Notes: a model not told the origin generated them from the sequence alone. Shown: positions 27,254 to 36,692, counted from the stretch's first letter. The stretch: DNA of 64,000 nucleotides from Paraclostridium tenue (GCF_039521565.1 NZ_BAAACP010000011.1:53839-117838); one strand, 5' to 3'. Numbers and translations are program-made.

Positions 27254-27685
27254 TGTAATGAGTAATAGGTTTAACTTAAAGCAAGGGGAGAAGCATATTT
27301 AGGGATACATCACATAGTATAGTTATCAAAAGGTGGAGATGACACCATAGAAAGTACAGAAACTATGTCTAAATTGTCATAGAAAAATGTAAATAATAAA
27401 CTGACAAGAAGATGTAGATTATCTTAAAAATGGTTAATCAACAATATAAAAAAATAAGAAGATAAGTATAAGCTTATCTTCTTATTTTTTATGACACTCT
27501 TTACTTAATTGGCTTACAGCAGGTACATAAGTAGAAATCCATTTTAAAGAAGCTAGATTTTCTCTTTCAATAGCCTCAAATAAAGACTTCCCATTGTATA
27601 CAACTAATTACACTAAAGCTTTATTACTTAATAAATATAGAACATAATTATATTGATAAAAGTTAAAATATTAAAAATAATGTAG
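27254..27685 (+). pseudogene. Decayed copy of the SRA-HNH and NUDIX genes
   Basis: ATG 27258 opens as MSNRFNLKQG, identical to the start of the gene at 20270. An internal deletion then joins to the HNH end (ATCACATAGTATAGTTATC, AAATTGTCATAGAAAAATG), with stops in frame. The shared palindromic terminator follows (27450-27488), then a shortened minus-strand NUDIX segment (27487-27600, with the Nudix box removed) and the NUDIX upstream region to about 27685. The order is the same as at 20270-21620. The DUF2075 and Septu-like genes lie between the intact and the decayed copy. Confidence 0.85.
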
Positions 27686-27813
27686 TAAATTCTTTTTTTA
27701 TACTTTAAATTTATCCAATTAAGATATATTATAAAAAAGAATGTATATGTTAATATTTTATTATATTAATGTTAATTTTATAACATATATTAAAATAATA
27801 TATTGGAGGGAAA

Positions 27814-28500
27814 ATGATACTTTACGAGAGAAAACACAAAGAAATAGCAAAAGAATATGCTTATAGGGTTTTAAAAGATAATATTATGTATTTAGATTTA
27901 AAACCAGGGGAATTATTAAGTGAGTCTAATTTATCTGAAAAATTAAAAATTTCTAGAACACCAATAAGAGAAATTTTAATGAAATTAAAAAATGAACACC
28001 TTATTGAAGTTAAGCCTCAAGCCGGTACTTATGTATCATTGATAGATATGGACCTTATAAATGAAGCCATATTTATGAGATCTGTTCTAGAAAAAGAAGT
28101 TTTAATACAAGCTTGTAGTGGATTTCCAGAAGAATTATTTATAGAATTAGAAAAGAATTTATTTGCACAAAAATTAGTTGTTGATAAAGCAGGAAAAGAA
28201 ATTGAGTTTCATGATTTAGATAAAAATTTTCACAAGTTAATATTCTTAGGATGTAATAAAGCAAATATATGGGATGCTATTATGAATATAGGCACTCACT
28301 ATAATAGAATGCGGCTTTTAGCTGAAATGAAAAGCAATAAAATGCAGATAATAAAACAGCATGAAGAAATGCTAGATATAATTAAAAATAATAAATTTGA
28401 TAAGATAGATACGTACATAAACAAACATATAGTAGAACCTGCAAGTAAATGGGAAACATTAATAAATGAAAATGAAGAACTAAAGGCGTTCTTCAAGTAA
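27814..28500 (+). CDS. GntR-family (FadR subfamily) regulator of hexuronate genes
   Basis: A 228-residue regulator. The N-terminal winged helix (residues 10-75) includes LKPGELLSESNLSEKL and ISRTPIREILMKLKNEHLI. The C-terminal part is an all-helical FCD ligand domain (FMRSVLEKEVL, FHKLIFLGC, HEEMLDIIKNN) with histidines suited to metal/ligand binding. It stands directly before the hexuronate operon, and a GTATAC-centred dyad overlaps that operon's promoter. So it most likely represses the operon until a hexuronate intermediate binds (ExuR/UxuR-type). The SD is TTGGAGGG. Confidence 0.88.
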   Translation: MILYERKHKEIAKEYAYRVLKDNIMYLDLKPGELLSESNLSEKLKISRTPIREILMKLKNEHLIEVKPQAGTYVSLIDMDLINEAIFMRSVLEKEVLIQACSGFPEELFIELEKNLFAQKLVVDKAGKEIEFHDLDKNFHKLIFLGCNKANIWDAIMNIGTHYNRMRLLAEMKSNKMQIIKQHEEMLDIIKNNKFDKIDTYINKHIVEPASKWETLINENEELKAFFK

Positions 28501-28556
28501 AAGTATATAAAACATACATCAATAAATTACAAGTGTATGTTTTATATACTTTTTAT
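28501..28556 (+). terminator. Terminator after gntR
   Basis: An 18-bp stem: 28501-28518 pairs with 28534-28551, followed by TTTT. It separates the regulator from the hexuronate operon. Confidence 0.88.
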
Positions 28557-28611
28557 TTATAATGAATTGTAAAAATATTTGCAATTTATTGTAGAATTTT
28601 GGGAAAAGGTA

Positions 28612-28652
28612 TTGCATTAGTAAAATTGATATGCTAGTATACAAGTATATCA
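28612..28652 (+). promoter_or_regulatory. Hexuronate operon promoter with GntR-type operator
   Basis: -35 TTGCAT (28612-28617), 17-bp spacer, -10 TAGTAT (28635-28640). Positions 28627-28652 form an imperfect 26-bp dyad (22 of 26 symmetric) with the core CTAGTATACAAG. FadR-subfamily GntR proteins bind sites of the GT-x-TAC/GTATAC type. The dyad covers the -10, so binding would block initiation. Confidence 0.6.
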
Positions 28653-28672
28653 TAAGAGTGGAGGTACAATAT

Positions 28673-29524
28673 ATGAAATTACCATTTAGTATTGACTTAA
28701 AAGATAAGGTAGCTGTAGTAACAGGTGGTACAGGTATACTTTGTGGGGCTATGGTTGATGCTTTAGCTAAATGTGGAGCTAAAGTAGCTATACTTGCATT
28801 AGGGAAAGAAGCTTGTGAAGCTAAAGCTAAAGAAATAGTAGACAACGGGGGATGTGCTATAGGTATAGAAGCTAATGTCTTAGATAAAGAAAGTTTAAAA
28901 AGAGCACATGAGATAATTTTAAAAGAATTTGGCCCATGTGATATATTAATAAATGGAGCTGGTGGAAACCATCCAAAAGGAACTACAACTAAAGAATACT
29001 TACTTGAAGAAGATTTAGATAATGAAGAATTAACATCATTCTTTGACCTAGATCAAAAAGGGGTAGAGTTTGTATTTAATTTAAATTTCTTAGGAACATT
29101 ACTTCCATCACAAGAATTTAGTAGAGATATGATAAATAGAGAAGGATGTACAATTATAAATATATCTTCAATGAATGCATATACTCCTCTTACTAAAATA
29201 CCAGCATACTCAGGAGCAAAGGCTGCAGTAAGTAATTTTACTCAATGGTTAGCTGTACATATGTCAAAGGTTGGAATAAGAGTAAATGCTATAGCACCTG
29301 GATTCTTTGTAACAGCTCAAAATGAAAAGTTATTATTTAATGAAGATGGAACTCCAACAGAAAGAAGTCAAAAAATATTAAATAGTACACCAATGGGAAG
29401 ATATGGTGAAGCTGAAGAATTAATAGGAACATTATTATATTTAGTAAGTAGTGAGGCATCAGGATTTGTAAATGGTGTAGTAATACCAGTAGATGGAGCA
29501 TTTAGTGCTTACTCAGGAGTATAG
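28673..29524 (+). CDS. uxuB: SDR-type D-mannonate oxidoreductase (fructuronate reductase)
   Basis: Start ATG 28673 has GTGGAGG upstream; the in-frame ATG at 28631 lies in the operator. The 283-residue short-chain dehydrogenase has the NAD(P)-binding TGGTGILCGAM (residues about 18-28), NGAGG, and the catalytic S-Y-K set (NISSMN; YSGAKAA, Y and K four apart). In this operon the substrate is most likely D-fructuronate, reduced to D-mannonate, the step before UxuA. This is the SDR (Bacillus YjmF-like) version, not the E. coli long-chain enzyme. Substrate assignment comes from context. Confidence 0.82.
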   Translation: MKLPFSIDLKDKVAVVTGGTGILCGAMVDALAKCGAKVAILALGKEACEAKAKEIVDNGGCAIGIEANVLDKESLKRAHEIILKEFGPCDILINGAGGNHPKGTTTKEYLLEEDLDNEELTSFFDLDQKGVEFVFNLNFLGTLLPSQEFSRDMINREGCTIINISSMNAYTPLTKIPAYSGAKAAVSNFTQWLAVHMSKVGIRVNAIAPGFFVTAQNEKLLFNEDGTPTERSQKILNSTPMGRYGEAEELIGTLLYLVSSEASGFVNGVVIPVDGAFSAYSGV

Positions 29525-29534
29525 GAGATAGATT

Positions 29535-30146
29535 ATGTTAAATACTATAAAAAATGAGGGAATTGTTGCAGTAATAAGAGCAAAGGACCATGATGAAGCT
29601 AAAGGATATATTAATGCTTGTGTAAATGGTGGAATAAGAGCAGTAGAATTAACGTATTCAATACCTAATGTTGTTGACTTAATAAAAGAATTAAGCTGTG
29701 ATGAAAATCTTATATTAGGTGTTGGAAGTGTTTTAAATAAAAAAATGGCTAAAGATGCAATTTTAGCTGGAGCAAAATATGTTGTAAGTCCAGGGTATAA
29801 TGAAGAAGTTAATGAAGTATGTAAGGAATTAAACACTCTTTATTTACCAGGATGTATGACAGTAACTGAAATAATGAATGCTATAGAAAATGGAAATCAA
29901 ATGGTAAAATTATTCCCAGGAGACGTATTTGGACCTAAATATGTAAAAGCTATAAAAGCTCCAATACCTCACGTTGAAATAATGCCAACAGGTGGAGTTA
30001 GTATAGATAATGTAGAGAAGTGGTTTGAAATGGGAGTTTCTTGTGTAGGAGTAGGTAGTTCATTATTTGGAGCAGGAAGCTTAGAAGATATAGAAAAACT
30101 AGCTAAAGAATTTGTGGAGAAAATAAAAGATGTTAAAAACAAATAA
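29535..30146 (+). CDS. eda: 2-keto-3-deoxy-6-phosphogluconate aldolase
   Basis: A 203-residue class I aldolase (KDPG/KHG family). The conserved GIVAVIRAKDHDEA holds the catalytic E/R region, GVGSVLNKKMAKDAILAGAK follows, and VKLFPGDVFGP carries the Schiff-base lysine. MPTGGVS closes the phosphate site. It splits KDPG into pyruvate and glyceraldehyde-3-phosphate, the final step of hexuronate breakdown. The SD GGAG lies 10 bp after the uxuB stop. Its 3' end overlaps kdgK by 17 bp. Confidence 0.93.
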   Translation: MLNTIKNEGIVAVIRAKDHDEAKGYINACVNGGIRAVELTYSIPNVVDLIKELSCDENLILGVGSVLNKKMAKDAILAGAKYVVSPGYNEEVNEVCKELNTLYLPGCMTVTEIMNAIENGNQMVKLFPGDVFGPKYVKAIKAPIPHVEIMPTGGVSIDNVEKWFEMGVSCVGVGSSLFGAGSLEDIEKLAKEFVEKIKDVKNK

Positions 30147-31149
30147 TAAAAAGGTTTTAGGATTTGGGGAAATAATGCTAAGACTTACACCTCCTAATAA
30201 TCAAAAGATTATACAAGTTAATTCATTTGATGCAACTTATGGTGGAGGAGAAGCAAATGTAGTTGCGAGTTTAGCAAGTTTTGGACATCAAACTAAGTTT
30301 GTGACGAAATTACCTAATAACTCTTTAGGTGATAAAGTTATAAGAGACTTAAGGGGTTATAATGTAGATACAAGTGCCATATTACAAGGTGATGGAAGGC
30401 TTGGTATTTATTTTTTAGAAATTGGGCATGGACTTAGAAGCACTGAGGTTATATATGATAGAAAATATTCAGCTATATCTATGGCTAATAAAGGTGAGTT
30501 TGATATAGAGAATATGCTAAAAGATGTTAAAATGGTTCATTTATCAGGTATAACACCAGCGTTAAATAAGGAATTATATGAATTAACTATAGAGATAGCA
30601 AAATATTGTCATAATACTGGTATACTAGTATCCTTAGATTCTAATTATAGAGCGAAACTTTGGAGCTTAGAGGATGCTAAAGGATTTTTAGAAGAAATAC
30701 TTCCTTTTGTAGATATAGCTTTTTTAGGAAGTTTAGATATGACAAATATATTAAAATATGAAGATTTAGGTTTAGAATTTGAAGATAACCTTAAAAATTT
30801 ATATAAAAGATTATTTGAAAAATATCCAAATATAAAATATGCAGCTTGTACAAAGAGAACTGTTCATTCAATAAATAATAACTCATTAAAAGGTTATTTA
30901 TTTGATAGTGAAAATTTATATAGTTCAAAGGAATACAAATTCGATATATTAGATAGAGTTGGTGGAGGAGATGCATTTACAGCAGGTATACTTCACGGAA
31001 TTTTAGATAATTTAGATAAAAAAGATATCATAGAATTTGGAGTTTGCGCAAGTGCATTAAAGCACTCTATAAAGGGTGATATAAATATAATAGATAAAGA
31101 TAGTGTAACAAGCTTGATAGGAAAAGGATTGCAAAATATAAAAAGATAA
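30130..31149 (+). CDS. kdgK: 2-keto-3-deoxygluconate kinase (PfkB family)
   Basis: A 339-residue ribokinase/PfkB sugar kinase. It has the N-terminal GFGEIMLRLTPP, the substrate-lid YGGGEANVVASLASFG, and the C-terminal ATP/anion-hole motif DRVGGGDAFTAGIL with the catalytic aspartate. It phosphorylates KDG to KDPG, feeding the aldolase encoded just upstream. The start overlaps eda by 17 bp, with GTGGAG as SD inside eda. Confidence 0.92.
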   Translation: MLKTNNKKVLGFGEIMLRLTPPNNQKIIQVNSFDATYGGGEANVVASLASFGHQTKFVTKLPNNSLGDKVIRDLRGYNVDTSAILQGDGRLGIYFLEIGHGLRSTEVIYDRKYSAISMANKGEFDIENMLKDVKMVHLSGITPALNKELYELTIEIAKYCHNTGILVSLDSNYRAKLWSLEDAKGFLEEILPFVDIAFLGSLDMTNILKYEDLGLEFEDNLKNLYKRLFEKYPNIKYAACTKRTVHSINNNSLKGYLFDSENLYSSKEYKFDILDRVGGGDAFTAGILHGILDNLDKKDIIEFGVCASALKHSIKGDINIIDKDSVTSLIGKGLQNIKR

Positions 31150-31166
31150 TTGGGGAGAATACGAAT

Positions 31167-32213
31167 ATGGAAATGACGTTTAGATGGTATGGAAAAGATG
31201 ACCCTGTAAAGATAGAGTACATCAGACAAATACCTGGTATGAAAGGGATAGTAACTGCAATATATGATATACCGGTAGGAGAAGTTTGGCCATTAGAAAA
31301 AATATTAGAGTTAAAAAAGACTGTAGAAGATAATGGATTAAAGCTTTCAGTTATAGAAAGTGTACCAGTTCATGAAGATATAAAATTAGGTTTACCAACT
31401 AGAGAAAGATACATAGAAAACTACAAGGAAACATTAAGAAACTTAGGAAAAGCAGGTATAGAAACAGTATGTTATAACTTTATGCCAGTATTTGATTGGA
31501 CTCGTTCAGATCTAAACTATGAGCTTGAAGATGGTTCAACTTGCTTAATATATGATGAAGAAACAGTTAAGAAGATGGACCCAGCATTAGGTGAATTAGA
31601 ACTTCCAGGATGGGATACATCTTATGGAGAAGGTGGACTAGGTGCATTACTTGATAAATACAAAGATGTAGATGAAGAAAAATTATGGGAAAACTTAGAG
31701 TATTTTATAAAAGAAATAATACCTGTAGCTGAAGAAAGTAACGTAAAAATGGCTATACACCCAGATGATCCACCATGGTCAATATTTGGACTTCCAAGAA
31801 TAATAACTAACTTTGAAAACTTAGAAAGATTTATAAATCTTTATGATAGTGAATATAATGGTATAACTTTATGTACAGGATCATTAGGATGTACTAAAAC
31901 TAATGATATAGTAAAAATGGTAAATTACTTTGGTAAAGAAAAGAACAGAATAAACTTTGCTCATTTAAGAAATGTTTTAATAACAGGAGATAGCAGTTTC
32001 AACGAAGTTGCTCATTTATCTGAGGCAGGGTCACTAGATTTTTATGAAATAGTAAAAGCATACTGTGATTATGAATTTACAGGTCCATACAGACCAGATC
32101 ATGGAAGAATGATATGGGGAGAAACTGGAAGACCAGGATATGGATTATATGATAGAGCACTAGGAGCTGTTTATATAAACGGATTAATAGAAGCAATAAA
32201 TAAAAATAAATAA
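31167..32213 (+). CDS. uxuA: Mannonate dehydratase
   Basis: A 348-residue UxuA. The start MTFRWYGKDDPV is a family hallmark, and LCTGSLGC, NFAHLRNV and PYRPDHGRMIWGE (metal-binding C, H and D residues) are present. It dehydrates D-mannonate to 2-keto-3-deoxygluconate, linking the uxuB product to kdgK. TTGGGGAG is the SD, 17 bp after kdgK. A strong hairpin follows the stop. Confidence 0.95.
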   Translation: MEMTFRWYGKDDPVKIEYIRQIPGMKGIVTAIYDIPVGEVWPLEKILELKKTVEDNGLKLSVIESVPVHEDIKLGLPTRERYIENYKETLRNLGKAGIETVCYNFMPVFDWTRSDLNYELEDGSTCLIYDEETVKKMDPALGELELPGWDTSYGEGGLGALLDKYKDVDEEKLWENLEYFIKEIIPVAEESNVKMAIHPDDPPWSIFGLPRIITNFENLERFINLYDSEYNGITLCTGSLGCTKTNDIVKMVNYFGKEKNRINFAHLRNVLITGDSSFNEVAHLSEAGSLDFYEIVKAYCDYEFTGPYRPDHGRMIWGETGRPGYGLYDRALGAVYINGLIEAINKNK

Positions 32214-32224
32214 TTAAAATAATT

Positions 32225-32265
32225 AAGTAGTGTTTTAAAATGAAATTTATTTTAAAACACTACTT
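32225..32265 (+). terminator. Hairpin between uxuA and uxaC (internal terminator or processing site)
   Basis: A 17-bp perfect stem (32225-32241 with 32249-32265) and a seven-base loop, with only a weak T/A tail. It probably lowers expression of, or stabilises, the mRNA between two parts of the operon. Confidence 0.7.
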
Positions 32266-32324
32266 ATAAAAATAGCATAAAAAAGTAAAAAGTGAAAACT
32301 AAAATACTAATTTAGGAGAAAATT

Positions 32325-33725
32325 ATGAAAAAGTTTATGGACCAAGATTTTATATTATCAAATGAAGTAGCTAAAATCTTATATCATAATAATGCTTCAA
32401 AAATGCCGATATTTGATTACCACTGTCATTTGCCAGCAATTGAAATAGCACAAGATAAAGAATATGAAAATGTAACTCAATTATGGTTATATCATGATCA
32501 TTATAAGTGGAGAGCAATGAGAAGTTTTGGGATAGACGAAAAGTATATAACAGGGGACGCTAGTGATTTTGAGAAATTTTATGAATTTGCAAATATGATG
32601 CCTTACTTAATAGGAAATCCTATATATCATTGGACACATTTAGAACTTAAAAGATATTTCAATGTAGAAGAAACTTTAAGTGCAAAGACTGCAAAAGATA
32701 TTTGGGAAAAATGTAATAATGCTATAGTTAAAAATAATTTAACTGCAAGAAACTTAATACGTATGTCTAATGTAGTTTACATAGGAACTACAGATGATCC
32801 AATTGATGATTTAAGATACCACAAAGAAATTAATAGTGATGATAGTTTTGAGTGTGAGGTAAGACCTACATTTAGACCAGATAAAGCATTAAAAATACAA
32901 AATGAAGATTTCTGTGATTATATAAAGTTATTAGGGGAAACAGAAAATACAGAAATTAAAGACTATGATAAATTAATAGAAATATTAGAAAAAAGATTAA
33001 ATTACTTTGTAGAAAATGGCTGTAATATAACAGATCATAGTTTAGAAAGAGTTTATTTTAAACCTGCTAGCAAAGAAGAAGTCGAAAATATTTTTGTTAA
33101 AGTTTTAGCGAAAGAGAAAATAAGTATAGAAGATGCTCAAAAATACACAACATTTACATTAATAGAATTAGGGAAAATGTATAGTGAAAGAAACATGGTA
33201 ATGCAACTTCATATAGGGGCGCTTAGAAATAATAATACTAGAATGTTTAATGCTGTTGGAGTAGATGCAGGATTTGATAGTATTGATGATGGAGAAATCG
33301 CTTTCTCGTTATCGAGGTTATTAGATAGCTTAGATGTAGAAGATAAGTTACCAAAAACTATCCTTTATTGTTTAAATCCAAAAGATAATGAAGTATTAGG
33401 AACTATGATTGGAAACTTCCAAGGAGGACAAGTTGCAGGAAAAATTCAATTTGGATCTGGATGGTGGTTTAATGACCAAAAAGATGGAATGGAAAGACAA
33501 CTTATAGCACTTTCACAATTAGGTCTAGTTAGTAAGTTTGTAGGAATGCTTACAGATTCAAGAAGTTTCTTATCATTTACAAGACATGAATATTTCAGAA
33601 GGATTCTTTGTAATTATTTAGGAGAGTTAGTTGAAAATGGAGAGTATCCATATGATTTAGAAATATTAGGGAATATAGTAGAAGATATATGTTACAACAA
33701 TGCTAAAAAATATTTTACAAAATAA
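32325..33725 (+). CDS. uxaC: Glucuronate isomerase
   Basis: A 466-residue uronate isomerase of the amidohydrolase superfamily. The metal motif FDYHCHL is near residue 28, MQLHIGALRNNNTRMF lies mid-protein, and GSGWWFND plus LTDSRSFLSFTRHEYFRRIL near the C-terminus are diagnostic. It converts D-glucuronate (or galacturonate) to fructuronate/tagaturonate, the entry step of this pathway. The SD is TAGGAGAA. It is followed by the TRAP transporter genes. Confidence 0.95.
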   Translation: MKKFMDQDFILSNEVAKILYHNNASKMPIFDYHCHLPAIEIAQDKEYENVTQLWLYHDHYKWRAMRSFGIDEKYITGDASDFEKFYEFANMMPYLIGNPIYHWTHLELKRYFNVEETLSAKTAKDIWEKCNNAIVKNNLTARNLIRMSNVVYIGTTDDPIDDLRYHKEINSDDSFECEVRPTFRPDKALKIQNEDFCDYIKLLGETENTEIKDYDKLIEILEKRLNYFVENGCNITDHSLERVYFKPASKEEVENIFVKVLAKEKISIEDAQKYTTFTLIELGKMYSERNMVMQLHIGALRNNNTRMFNAVGVDAGFDSIDDGEIAFSLSRLLDSLDVEDKLPKTILYCLNPKDNEVLGTMIGNFQGGQVAGKIQFGSGWWFNDQKDGMERQLIALSQLGLVSKFVGMLTDSRSFLSFTRHEYFRRILCNYLGELVENGEYPYDLEILGNIVEDICYNNAKKYFTK

Positions 33726-33744
33726 TCCTAGGGGGAATTTAAAT

Positions 33745-34752
33745 ATGAATAAAAGGATTAAAGCGCTTTTACTTGTGGCTATAACTAGTTTATCAGTAGT
33801 TGGATGTAGTTCAAGTAAAGATAATGAAGCAAGAGTTATGAGAGTTGCTCACAACCAAGGTGAGGATCATCCAATACATCTAGCATTAAAAAAGTTTGAG
33901 GAAATTGTAGAAGATAAAACTAATAATGAAATAGATATACAAGTATACCCAAATGAATTATTAGGTGGACAGCGTGAGTCAGTAGAGCTTACTCAAACAG
34001 GAGCTATAGATATAGCTGTTGGAAGTATAAGTTTGCTTGAAAGCTTTAACAAATCATATAGTGTATTCAACCTTCCATATTTATTTGACAGTAAAGAACA
34101 CTACCATTCTGTGATGAATGACGAGAATATAATGAACGATATATATGAATCAACTAGAGAATCTGGATTTGTTGGTCTTACATGGTTTGATGCAGGTTCA
34201 AGAAATATGTACACAACAGATAAACCTATAATGAAGCCACAAGATTTAAAGGGTAAGAAAATAAGAGTACAACAAAGTCAAACAAACATAAGAATGATGG
34301 AATTATTAGGTGGTTCTGCTACACCAATGAGTTTCGGAGAAGTTTATACTGCTCTTCAACAAAAGGTTATAGATGGAGCTGAAAATAATGAATTAGCACT
34401 TACTAATAATAAGCATGGAGAAGTTGCAAAACATTATTCATATAACCAACATGGTATGATTCCAGATATATTAATAATGAATGCTAAGCTATTAGAAAAT
34501 TTAAGTGAAGAACATAGAAATATAATATTAGATGCAGTTGACGAAATAAATAAATTTGAAGTTGATGCTTGGGAAGATAAAGTAAATGAAGCAGTAGAAC
34601 AATCAAAAAAGATGGGAGTAAAATTTTACTATCCAGATATAGAACCATTTAAAGAAAAAGTTTTACCACTTCACAGAGAACTGACTGAAAAAGACAAAGA
34701 AGTTAAAGCTGTATACGATAAGATACAAGCAAAAGCACCAAAAAGTAAATAA
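33745..34752 (+). CDS. TRAP transporter substrate-binding lipoprotein (DctP)
   Basis: ATG 33745 is chosen for the SD AGGGGGAA and because the protein then begins with a lipoprotein signal peptide (KRIKALLLVAITSLSVVGC, lipobox VVGC). The upstream in-frame ATG at 33700 lies inside uxaC. The 335-residue mature fold matches DctP: VGLTWFDAGSRNMYT, PQDLKGKKIRVQQSQTN, and GEVYTALQQKVIDGAENN with the conserved arginine before Q. It binds the solute outside the membrane; a hexuronate is the likely ligand given the operon. Confidence 0.93.
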   Translation: MNKRIKALLLVAITSLSVVGCSSSKDNEARVMRVAHNQGEDHPIHLALKKFEEIVEDKTNNEIDIQVYPNELLGGQRESVELTQTGAIDIAVGSISLLESFNKSYSVFNLPYLFDSKEHYHSVMNDENIMNDIYESTRESGFVGLTWFDAGSRNMYTTDKPIMKPQDLKGKKIRVQQSQTNIRMMELLGGSATPMSFGEVYTALQQKVIDGAENNELALTNNKHGEVAKHYSYNQHGMIPDILIMNAKLLENLSEEHRNIILDAVDEINKFEVDAWEDKVNEAVEQSKKMGVKFYYPDIEPFKEKVLPLHRELTEKDKEVKAVYDKIQAKAPKSK

Positions 34753-34774
34753 ATACTAGTAGGGAGGAACAAAG

Positions 34775-35284
34775 GTGAATAAATTCAGAAATATATTAAA
34801 CAAAGTAATAGAAGTAATATGTATTACACTACTAGCATTTATGGTAGTTTTAGGTACTTGGCAAATAATAACTCGTTATGTTTTAAATAATCCAAGTACA
34901 GTATCAGAAGATTTACTAATATATTCATTTGTATGGATGTCTTTACTAGGTTCAGCTTATGTATTTGGTAAAAAAGATCACATGACTATGGTGTTTTTTA
35001 GACAAAAACTTGAATCAAAAAGTCCTAAGGTAAAAATTATATTAAATGTAATTACAGAATTACTAGTAATGATATTTTCAGCATTCGTTTTAGTGCTAGG
35101 AGGATTCCAGATAAGTATGTTAGCTATGGGTCAAATATCACCAGCACTAGGAATATCTATGGGATATATATATTTATCACTTCCATTATCTGGAGTGATA
35201 ACAATCATTTACAATATATTAAACTTAATGGATTTAAAGCAAGAAATCGCTCAATCAAATAAAAAGAATGTAAATGTTATGTAG
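34775..35284 (+). CDS. TRAP transporter small permease (DctQ)
   Basis: GTG start with AGGGAGGAA upstream. The 169-residue protein has four hydrophobic helices (about residues 12-35, 48-65, 87-110, 128-150) with VWMSLLGSAYVFGKKDHM between them, the DctQ pattern. It lies between the binding protein and the large permease, and is required for sodium-driven TRAP transport. Confidence 0.92.
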   Translation: MNKFRNILNKVIEVICITLLAFMVVLGTWQIITRYVLNNPSTVSEDLLIYSFVWMSLLGSAYVFGKKDHMTMVFFRQKLESKSPKVKIILNVITELLVMIFSAFVLVLGGFQISMLAMGQISPALGISMGYIYLSLPLSGVITIIYNILNLMDLKQEIAQSNKKNVNVM

Positions 35285-35322
35285 AAATTAAAAATAATAA
35301 TTAATCCGAGGGAGATAAGATT

Positions 35323-36630
35323 ATGGAATTAGCATTTCAAGCAGGTTCAGCCATAGCTATTGTGTTTCCTATATTACTTTTATTAGGAATACCAATATCT
35401 GTGACTATAGGGATAGCGTCTATATTTGGAATAATCACTACACTATCGTGGGATATAGCAGTACTAACTGGGGCACAAAGAATATTTACGGGAATAGGTA
35501 GTTTTTCATTATTGGCAATACCATTTTTTGTATTAGCGGGAATAATAATGAATAATGGTGGTATTGCGTTAAAATTAGTGAATTTCGCAAAAATATTAAG
35601 TGGTAAATTACCAGGATCTTTAGCTCATACAAATGTAGTAGGAAATATGTTATTTGGAGCAGTAAGTGGTTCTTCAGTTGCAGCAGCGGCGGCAATCGGT
35701 GGAACAATGGCTCCACTTCAAGCTGAGGAAGGTTATGATAAAAACTATAGTGCAGCAGTTAATATAGCCTCTGCACCAACTGGACTTTTAATTCCTCCAA
35801 GTAACTCACTTATAATATATTCATTAGTAAGTGGAGGAACATCGGTAGCGGCACTGTTTATGGCTGGGTATATACCTGGTATATTATGGGGATTATCAGT
35901 AATTATAGTAGCATTTATACTTGCTAAAAAGTATAAGTATTCAAATAAATATAATATAAGCTTTAAGGAAGCTATGAAAGTATTTATAGAGGCACTTCCT
36001 AGTTTAGCTTTAATATTTATAATAATAGGTGGTATAGTAGGTGGAATATTCACAGCTACAGAAGGAGCAGCTGTTGCAGTTGTATATTCTTTCGTATTAT
36101 CATTCTTTTTTTATAAATCTATAAAAGTAAAAGATATTCCAAGAATATTATTAGAAACAGTTGAAATGACAGGTATAATAGTATTCTTAATAGGTGTATC
36201 ATCAATAATGTCTTGGGTTATGGCATTTACAAATATCCCAAGTGCAATAACAGAATTATTATTAGGAATATCTTCAAGTCCAGTTGTAATATTATTAATA
36301 ATGAACTTAATATTATTAATAGTTGGTACATTTATGGACTTAACTCCAGCAATATTAATATTTACACCAATATTTTTACCAATAGCTAAAAACTTTGGAA
36401 TGGACCCTATCCAATTTGGTATAATGCTTATATTTAACTTATGTATAGGTAATATAACACCACCAGTTGGAAATACATTATTTATTGGATGTAAAGTAGG
36501 TAAAACAAAAATAGAAGAAGTAATAAAACACTTATTACCATTTTATGTAGGGATATTGGTTGTACTTATATTAGTAACATTTATACCAGAAATAAGTTTA
36601 TTTATACCTAAACTTATGGGAATGATTTAG
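35323..36630 (+). CDS. TRAP transporter large permease (DctM)
   Basis: A 435-residue polytopic membrane protein, about 11-12 helices. DctM signatures include SLLAIPFFVLAGIIMNNGGI, GAVSGSSVAAAAAIGG, IPPSNSLIIYS and NLCIGNITPPVGNTLF. It is the transport channel of the TRAP system and the last gene of the hexuronate operon; a strong terminator follows. Confidence 0.95.
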   Translation: MELAFQAGSAIAIVFPILLLLGIPISVTIGIASIFGIITTLSWDIAVLTGAQRIFTGIGSFSLLAIPFFVLAGIIMNNGGIALKLVNFAKILSGKLPGSLAHTNVVGNMLFGAVSGSSVAAAAAIGGTMAPLQAEEGYDKNYSAAVNIASAPTGLLIPPSNSLIIYSLVSGGTSVAALFMAGYIPGILWGLSVIIVAFILAKKYKYSNKYNISFKEAMKVFIEALPSLALIFIIIGGIVGGIFTATEGAAVAVVYSFVLSFFFYKSIKVKDIPRILLETVEMTGIIVFLIGVSSIMSWVMAFTNIPSAITELLLGISSSPVVILLIMNLILLIVGTFMDLTPAILIFTPIFLPIAKNFGMDPIQFGIMLIFNLCIGNITPPVGNTLFIGCKVGKTKIEEVIKHLLPFYVGILVVLILVTFIPEISLFIPKLMGMI

Positions 36631-36651
36631 TATAAAAAAGCTTAATAATAT

Positions 36652-36692
36652 AAAAAAGAGATATTGGATAATTAGTCTAATATCTCTTTTTT
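36652..36692 (+). terminator. Terminator of the hexuronate/TRAP operon
   Basis: AAAAAAGAGATATT pairs with AATATCTCTTTTTT around ggataattagtct. Confidence 0.88.
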
